A stretch of DNA of 37,801 nucleotides from an uncultured Lachnospiraceae bacterium (lineage in GTDB: Bacteria > Bacillota > Clostridia > Lachnospirales > Lachnospiraceae). Where the stretch lies: NCBI GenBank assembly GCA_947630875.1, contig CANRJG010000021.1:1-37801 (forward strand), written 5' to 3'. Below are positions 33,847-37,801 of the stretch, piece after piece. Below the pieces are notes generated by a model. The model searched no databases, was not told the DNA's origin, and saw only the letters and a list, made by a program, of their open reading frames with translations. The position numbers and the translations under genes were made by a program. Every line of letters begins with the position of its first letter. Within the stretch, counting starts at the first letter, position 1.

Positions 33847-35175
33847 TTAAAACAAAACCCGGCTGGCAAACAAAAAATAAATGGAAATCGAGCACGCGTC
33901 TACCAGCGTGGTGATCAGCGGCGACGCCATCAGCGCCGGGTCCAGCCGGATCTGTTTGGCCAGCAGCGGCAGTGTGCAGCCGATGAGCTTCGCAATGATA
34001 ATGGTAAAAAGCAGAGACAGCCCGATAACCAGCGCCAGCAGCGGATCCCGATGCATCAGATACACCCGCAGCGCATTGGCTGCTCCCAGCACGGCGCCGC
34101 AGATCAGGGAAATCCGAAATTCCTTGAACATGACTTTGAAAATATCCCGGAAATGGATCTGATCCAGGGCAATGCCGCGAATCATCAGCGTGGAGCTCTG
34201 GGAACCGCAGTTGCCGCCCGTATCCATCAGCATGGGCATGAAGGAAACCAGCACCGGCATCTGCGAAAACAGGTTCTGGTATTTCAGCGTGATGATGCCT
34301 GTAATGGTGGCGGAAAACATCAGCACAAACAGCCAGGGAATCCGGTCCTTCGCGTGATGCAGCACCGAGGTATCCATATAGGTGTCTTCGCTGGGCATGA
34401 TCGCCGCCATCTTGGTGATATCCTCCGTGGCCTCATCCACCATGACGTCGATGGCGTCGTCAAAGGTTACGATGCCCACCATGCGTTCTCCGTCGTCCAC
34501 CACCGGAATGGCCAGAAAATCATATTTGGAAAACAACTTGGCCACTTCCTCTTTATCCGTATGGGTATGGACGGAAATGACCTCGGTCTCCATCAGTTCC
34601 TCCATGGTCATTTCGTCGTCCATCGTCAGCAGATCCTTGGCACTGACAATTCCCAGAATCTTCCGGTGATGCAGCACATAACAGGTATAGATCGTTTCTT
34701 TATGAATACCTGTCTTCTTGATCAGCGTCAGGGCTTCCCGGACGGTATCCTGCGGTTTCAGCTTGACGTACTCCGTGGTCATAATGCTGCCGGCGCTGTC
34801 CTCCGGATAATTGAGCAGTACGTTGATCAGATTTCTCTTTTCCACACTGACGTTGCCCAAAATCCGATTGACCAGATTGGCAGGCAGTTCTTCCAGCATA
34901 TCTACCGTATCGTCCATGTACAGATCGTCTAAGATCCTGCGCAGTTCCTTTTCGGTAAAAGCTTCCACCAGATAGGCCTGCTCCGCGTTGTCCATCTCCG
35001 CAAAGGTATCCGCCGCCTTGTCCTTGGGAATCAGCCGAAAAGCCAGCGCCAGATCGGCGCCCTCCAGCTCCGACAGGCTTTGGGCGATATCCACCGCGTT
35101 CATCACGTCCAGAATATTTTTGATGGTTTTATATTCTTTCTTTTCCAGAAGCTGCAGGAAAATTTCTTTTTCCAT
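33847..35175 (-). CDS. mgtE: Magnesium transporter MgtE
   Basis: A 442-residue MgtE channel. The N-terminal superhelical domain covers about residues 1-125 (LEKKEYKTIKNILDVMNAVDIAQSLSEL, MDDTVDMLEELPANLVNRIL). The CBS pair follows (SAGSIMTTEYVKLKPQDTVREAL, IVSAKDLLTMDDE, VVDDGERMVGIVTFDDAIDVM), acting as the magnesium sensor. The C-terminal part has about five membrane helices with the pore sequence MPMLMDTGGNCGSQSSTL and the acidic end. AGGAGG lies before the ATG. No M-box riboswitch is present upstream; only 111 bases, mostly the palindromic repeat, separate it from the DUF554 gene. Confidence 0.95.
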   Translation of the reverse strand: MEKEIFLQLLEKKEYKTIKNILDVMNAVDIAQSLSELEGADLALAFRLIPKDKAADTFAEMDNAEQAYLVEAFTEKELRRILDDLYMDDTVDMLEELPANLVNRILGNVSVEKRNLINVLLNYPEDSAGSIMTTEYVKLKPQDTVREALTLIKKTGIHKETIYTCYVLHHRKILGIVSAKDLLTMDDEMTMEELMETEVISVHTHTDKEEVAKLFSKYDFLAIPVVDDGERMVGIVTFDDAIDVMVDEATEDITKMAAIMPSEDTYMDTSVLHHAKDRIPWLFVLMFSATITGIITLKYQNLFSQMPVLVSFMPMLMDTGGNCGSQSSTLMIRGIALDQIHFRDIFKVMFKEFRISLICGAVLGAANALRVYLMHRDPLLALVIGLSLLFTIIIAKLIGCTLPLLAKQIRLDPALMASPLITTLVDACSISIYFLFASRVLF

Positions 35176-35203
35176 GACGCAAAACCTCCTTATATCTTAT
35201 ATT

Positions 35204-35286
35204 AAGGTAGCGGCACGCGCGCCCGGGGCGCACCTGCCAAATCGTCGGAAGGCATTTAAAGTTATGCTTCGAATAAGCCTTCCTCC
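35204..35286 (-). repeat. Intercistronic repeat, diverged copy (DUF554-mgtE gap)
   Basis: Same architecture as the 86-base units: it begins directly after the TGA of the DUF554 gene with GGAGGAAGGC, has the GGAAGGC/GCCTTCC stem, the invariant CGACGATTTGGCAGGTGCG segment, and the second hairpin. Here the inner stem is GCGCCC/GGGCGC instead of GCGCTT/AAGCGC, a double compensatory change. mgtE's AAGGAGG follows shortly after. Confidence 0.85.
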
Positions 35287-36003
35287 TCAAAAGATAAAGG
35301 CCCAGGCCACCGCGAACACCAACGACGGCAGCATGTTGGATACCTTGATATTCCGGTTCCAGATCAGATTCACTCCAATGCAGAAGATCAGCACAGAGCC
35401 AAGAAGCGACAGGTTGTTCATGGCCGCGTCATTTAACAGCGGCGCAATCAGCCGGGAAAGCGCCGTCAGGCTTCCCTGAAAAATCCCCACCGGGATGGCC
35501 GCAAAGATACTGCCTTTTCCCAGCGATACCGTAAATATAATAATGATAATAAAATCCAGAATCGACTTGGAAATCAAAATGGCCGGATCCCCATGAATCC
35601 CGTCATTGATGGATCCGATCACCGCCATGGCGCCGATGCACACTGTAAAGGATGCGTGCACAAAAGCGTTTACAAAGGACTTATCCCCACCGTTGCCGCT
35701 TTTTTGCTTCAGCCATTCACCAAATCGAACCATATAGCGGTCAATATCGATCAGTTCTCCCACCAGAGAGCCCAGCGCGAGGCAGACGATCATCATCAGT
35801 GTGCCATCCGACTGAATGATGCCATCCTGCACCGAAAACATTTTTTCCAGTGCGCCGGCGATGCCGATAAACAAAGTGCCCACCCCGCAGGCCAGAATCA
35901 TGGTCTGCTGGATTCGTTCCTTTACCAGTTTTCCAAAGCAGATGCCGATCAGTCCGCCCAGCAGAATCGCCGCCACATTAATCAATGTTCCAAGTCCCGG
36001 CAT
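35287..36003 (-). CDS. DUF554 membrane protein (YdfK family)
   Basis: A 238-residue integral membrane protein with about seven hydrophobic segments. The opening PGLGTLINVAAILLGGLIGICFGKLVKERIQQTMILACGVGTLFIGIAGAL, the GSLVGELIDIDRYMVRFGEWLKQ loop and the FVNAFVHASFTVCIGAMAVIGSINDGIHGDPAILISKSILDF region are typical of DUF554, a probable transporter family of unknown substrate. The start at 36003 has GAGG nine bases upstream; an ATG at 36009 is too close to it. Its stop codon abuts the palindromic repeat. It heads the DUF554-mgtE-azlC-azlD run. Confidence 0.9.
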   Translation of the reverse strand: MPGLGTLINVAAILLGGLIGICFGKLVKERIQQTMILACGVGTLFIGIAGALEKMFSVQDGIIQSDGTLMMIVCLALGSLVGELIDIDRYMVRFGEWLKQKSGNGGDKSFVNAFVHASFTVCIGAMAVIGSINDGIHGDPAILISKSILDFIIIIIFTVSLGKGSIFAAIPVGIFQGSLTALSRLIAPLLNDAAMNNLSLLGSVLIFCIGVNLIWNRNIKVSNMLPSLVFAVAWAFIF

Positions 36004-36037
36004 TTTCATACACCTCTTTACAAAAAGTCCAAGCACT

Positions 36038-36066
36038 ACTTTAGCTCAAATGGAAAAAATATGCAA
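36038..36066 (-). promoter_or_regulatory. Putative promoter for DUF554-mgtE-azlCD
   Basis: TTGCAT (36066-36061) and TAAAGT (36043-36038) are 17 bases apart on the minus strand, about 35 bases before the DUF554 start. Confidence 0.55.
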
Positions 36067-36099
36067 CGGGAATTTGTTGAAAACTGCGAAGCGCATCTC

Positions 36100-36894
36100 T
36101 TACCTTTTTCTTCCAATGATAACAACATGATTACTTGCGCCAAGTACGGACGGTTCACGACATATACTGTAATGATAGTCACACCATATCTTAAATTGAC
36201 TTTCATTCCAATGATCCACCTTATAAGATAAAAGAGGTGCTATACCATCTTGTGCAAAATGATCTATAATTTCCAGACCATGTTCTCCATAAATTGATTC
36301 CATTTCCTCTTTTGATGAATAATAGGTATCCGTCCAAAAACACTTCTCATCATTATGTTTTAATACGCCTGTTTCTATAAGTTGTTTTGCCAAATGTGCA
36401 TCTAAATATTTCACATCGCTTGCAGCAACATATTGGAATACAAAATACCTTGGAATATACGCAGTAATTAAGAGTCCATCCTTCTTCAGCACCCTTAAGC
36501 ATTCCTTCAGGCATTTTTCTCTCTGTTCCTTTGTAATCAAGTGATAAAATGGTCCCATATTCAAAACTACATCAAATGTATCATCTGCAAAACAGGACAT
36601 ATCTGTAGCATCCAAAACCGCTGTATTCATAGCGTATGCTTTTGTTGTAAGTGTCTGGTTGATCATATCTATGTGCCTCGGCGTAATGTCAGTAGCAGTT
36701 ACACAATGCCCTTTATCCGCAAGCCAAAACGCATAAACACCCGTCCCCGCTGCACAATCTAATATATTGCTCTTAGTACCAATAACTTCATCAAGAACTC
36801 TGGCAGTGGTTATAAATTCAATCTTCCTTGCATGATTCGTAGTCAAACGATTTTCCTCTTTCGAATTTTCGTAACTCTCAACAACATAATTCAT
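36100..36894 (-). CDS. Class I SAM-dependent methyltransferase
   Basis: A 264-residue methyltransferase. Motif I is NILDCAAGTGVYAFWLAD (residues 43-60), followed by ATDITPRHIDM, DATDMSCFADDTFDVVLNMGPFYHL and LKECLRVLKKDGLLITAYIP. The opening RLTTNHARKIEFITT and the long C-terminal part ending ASNHVVIIGRKR place it with small-molecule methyltransferases of the UbiE-like type; the substrate is not known. The start at 36894 follows TTGGAG by nine bases. Base composition is visibly richer in A and T than all neighbours and codon choice differs (AAT, TTA, ATA frequent), which suggests recent acquisition. It sits directly after the tuf terminator. Confidence 0.9.
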   Translation of the reverse strand: MNYVVESYENSKEENRLTTNHARKIEFITTARVLDEVIGTKSNILDCAAGTGVYAFWLADKGHCVTATDITPRHIDMINQTLTTKAYAMNTAVLDATDMSCFADDTFDVVLNMGPFYHLITKEQREKCLKECLRVLKKDGLLITAYIPRYFVFQYVAASDVKYLDAHLAKQLIETGVLKHNDEKCFWTDTYYSSKEEMESIYGEHGLEIIDHFAQDGIAPLLSYKVDHWNESQFKIWCDYHYSICREPSVLGASNHVVIIGRKR

Positions 36895-36942
36895 TGTAAA
36901 TGTCTCCAATACTATGCTTTCCACTGTTTCATTGTTTCAAAA

Positions 36943-36977
36943 ATACAAAAAGGGCTTTCCTATTCTTAGGAAAGCCC
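36943..36977 (-). terminator. Terminator of tuf
   Basis: A perfect ten-base stem GGGCTTTCCT/AGGAAAGCCC (36977-36968 with 36961-36952) with a six-base loop is followed on the minus strand by TTTTTGTATTTTT. It lies 23 bases after the tuf stop. Confidence 0.95.
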
Positions 36978-37000
36978 CATAAAATCCAGCTTCTTACTGA

Positions 37001-37801
37001 TTACTCAATGATAGAAGCAACACGGCCCGAACCTACGGTACGTCCGCCTTCACGGATCGCAAATGTAAGACCCTGCTCCATAGCGATGGGATGAATCAGC
37101 TCGATGCTCATCTCTACGTTATCACCAGGCATGCACATCTCTGTACCTTCGGGAAGGTTAACAACACCGGTAACATCCGTTGTTCTGAAATAGAACTGCG
37201 GTCTGTAGTTGTTGAAGAACGGTGTATGACGTCCGCCTTCATCTTTGGTCAGAACGTAAACCTGTGCGGTGAATTTCTTGTGGCAGGTGATGGAACCGGG
37301 TTTTGCACAAACCTGTCCTCTTTCGATATCGGTTCTGTTTACGCCACGAAGCAGGATACCGATGTTATCGCCGGCCTGTGCTTCATCCAGCAGTTTACGG
37401 AACATTTCGATACCGGTAACAACCGTCTTACGGGTTTCTTCCTTGATACCGACGATTTCAACTTCTTCATTCAGATGCAGGGTACCACGCTCTACTCTAC
37501 CGGTAGCAACGGTACCACGGCCGGTGATGGTGAATACATCCTCGACAGGCATCAGGAACGGCTGATCTGTTGCACGCTGCGGATCGGGAACCCAGCTGTC
37601 AACCGCATCCATCAGCTCCATAATCTTGTCGCCCCATTCGCCGGTGCTGTCTTCCAGTGCCATCAGAGCGGATCCTCTGATAACCGGTGTGTCGTCGCCC
37701 GGGAACTCGTACTCATCCAGCAGCTCTCTGATTTCCATTTCAACCAGATCCAGCAGTTCCTCATCATCTACCATATCGCACTTGTTCATGAAAACAACGA
37801 T
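37001..37801 (-). CDS. tuf: Elongation factor Tu, C-terminal two thirds
   Basis: The 5' end is outside the window; 266 residues are visible. They begin within the G domain at [17 protein letters not shown] (the NKCD nucleotide motif), continue with GSALMALED, then domain 2 ([20 protein letters not shown]) and domain 3 ([36 protein letters not shown]), ending [21 protein letters not shown]-Tu delivers aminoacyl-tRNA to the ribosome. No truncation is seen in this part. It should be the last gene of the str operon (rpsL-rpsG-fusA-tuf) and ends in a strong terminator. Confidence 0.98.
   Translation of the reverse strand: MVVFMNKCDMVDDEELLDLVEMEIRELLDEYEFPGDDTPVIRGSALMALEDSTGEWGDKIMELMDAVDSWVPDPQRATDQPFLMPVEDVFTITGRGTVATGRVERGTLHLNEEVEIVGIKEETRKTVVTGIEMFRKLLDEAQAGDNIGILLRGVNRTDIERGQVCAKPGSITCHKKFTAQVYVLTKDEGGRHTPFFNNYRPQFYFRTTDVTGVVNLPEGTEMCMPGDNVEMSIELIHPIAMEQGLTFAIREGGRTVGSGRVASIIE

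Noticed and set aside
35176..35286. M-box (magnesium) riboswitch before mgtE
   Set aside because: The gap is only 111 bases, mostly filled by the palindromic repeat, with no multi-helix aptamer or terminator.
36904..36940. Promoter TTGAAA-18-CATAGT for the methyltransferase
   Set aside because: The predicted transcription start would fall on the Shine-Dalgarno site itself, so the pieces do not fit together.

Overview
The window reads as chromosomal DNA from a low-to-mid GC Firmicute of the class Clostridia, most like Lachnospiraceae. Four points support this: the S10-spc-alpha ribosomal order with zinc-type S14 and L36, an adenylate kinase with a four-cysteine LID, the ecfA1-ecfA2-ecfT ... 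truA-rplM-rpsI layout next to rplQ, and a polyamine operon that includes the carboxyspermidine route. Species assignment is inference. No rRNA, tRNA or CRISPR array was seen.

Positions 1-3636 (+ strand) hold the end of a polyamine operon: the 3' end of a spermidine synthase gene, agmatinase, a saccharopine-dehydrogenase-like carboxy(nor)spermidine synthase, and carboxynorspermidine decarboxylase. The last gene is broken by a single-base frameshift. A bidirectional terminator separates it from a small lipoprotein gene (-). A conserved-looking 54-residue orphan (+) follows, sharing a perfect bidirectional terminator with rpsI.

Everything from 4774 to the right edge is on the minus strand and is best read right to left. 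It starts with the 3' two thirds of tuf and its terminator, then an AT-rich methyltransferase gene. Next come DUF554, mgtE, azlC, azlD and a degenerate LytM/SpoIIQ-like membrane protein. The S10-spc-alpha superoperon follows without a gap: rpsJ, rplC, D, W, B, rpsS, rplV, rpsC, rplP, rpmC, rpsQ, rplN, X, E, rpsZ, rpsH, rplF, R, rpsE, rpmD, rplO, secY, adk, map, infA, rpmJ, rpsM, K, D, rpoA, rplQ. A structured leader precedes rpsJ, and a near-consensus internal promoter lies between infA and rpmJ. After the rplQ terminator come mscL, the ECF transporter core (ecfA1, ecfA2, ecfT), and a four-gene Gld-like ABC exporter cassette. These are followed by an acidic lipoprotein, an XRE regulator overlapping a TruA-GNAT fusion, and rplM-rpsI under a consensus promoter with a leader hairpin.

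The least ordinary signals are as follows. (1) An intercistronic repeat family (24611-24648, 32948-33033, 33034-33119, 35204-35286) always begins at or just before the stop codon of the upstream gene. It starts with a Shine-Dalgarno-like AGGAGGAA that recurs at its far end, and folds into two hairpins, one with compensated stem changes. (2) TruA carries a long C-terminal GNAT extension. (3) nspC has a one-base frameshift. (4) The rpsJ leader can form a three-way junction. (5) Conserved gene orders are interrupted at tuf/rpsJ and ecfT/truA.
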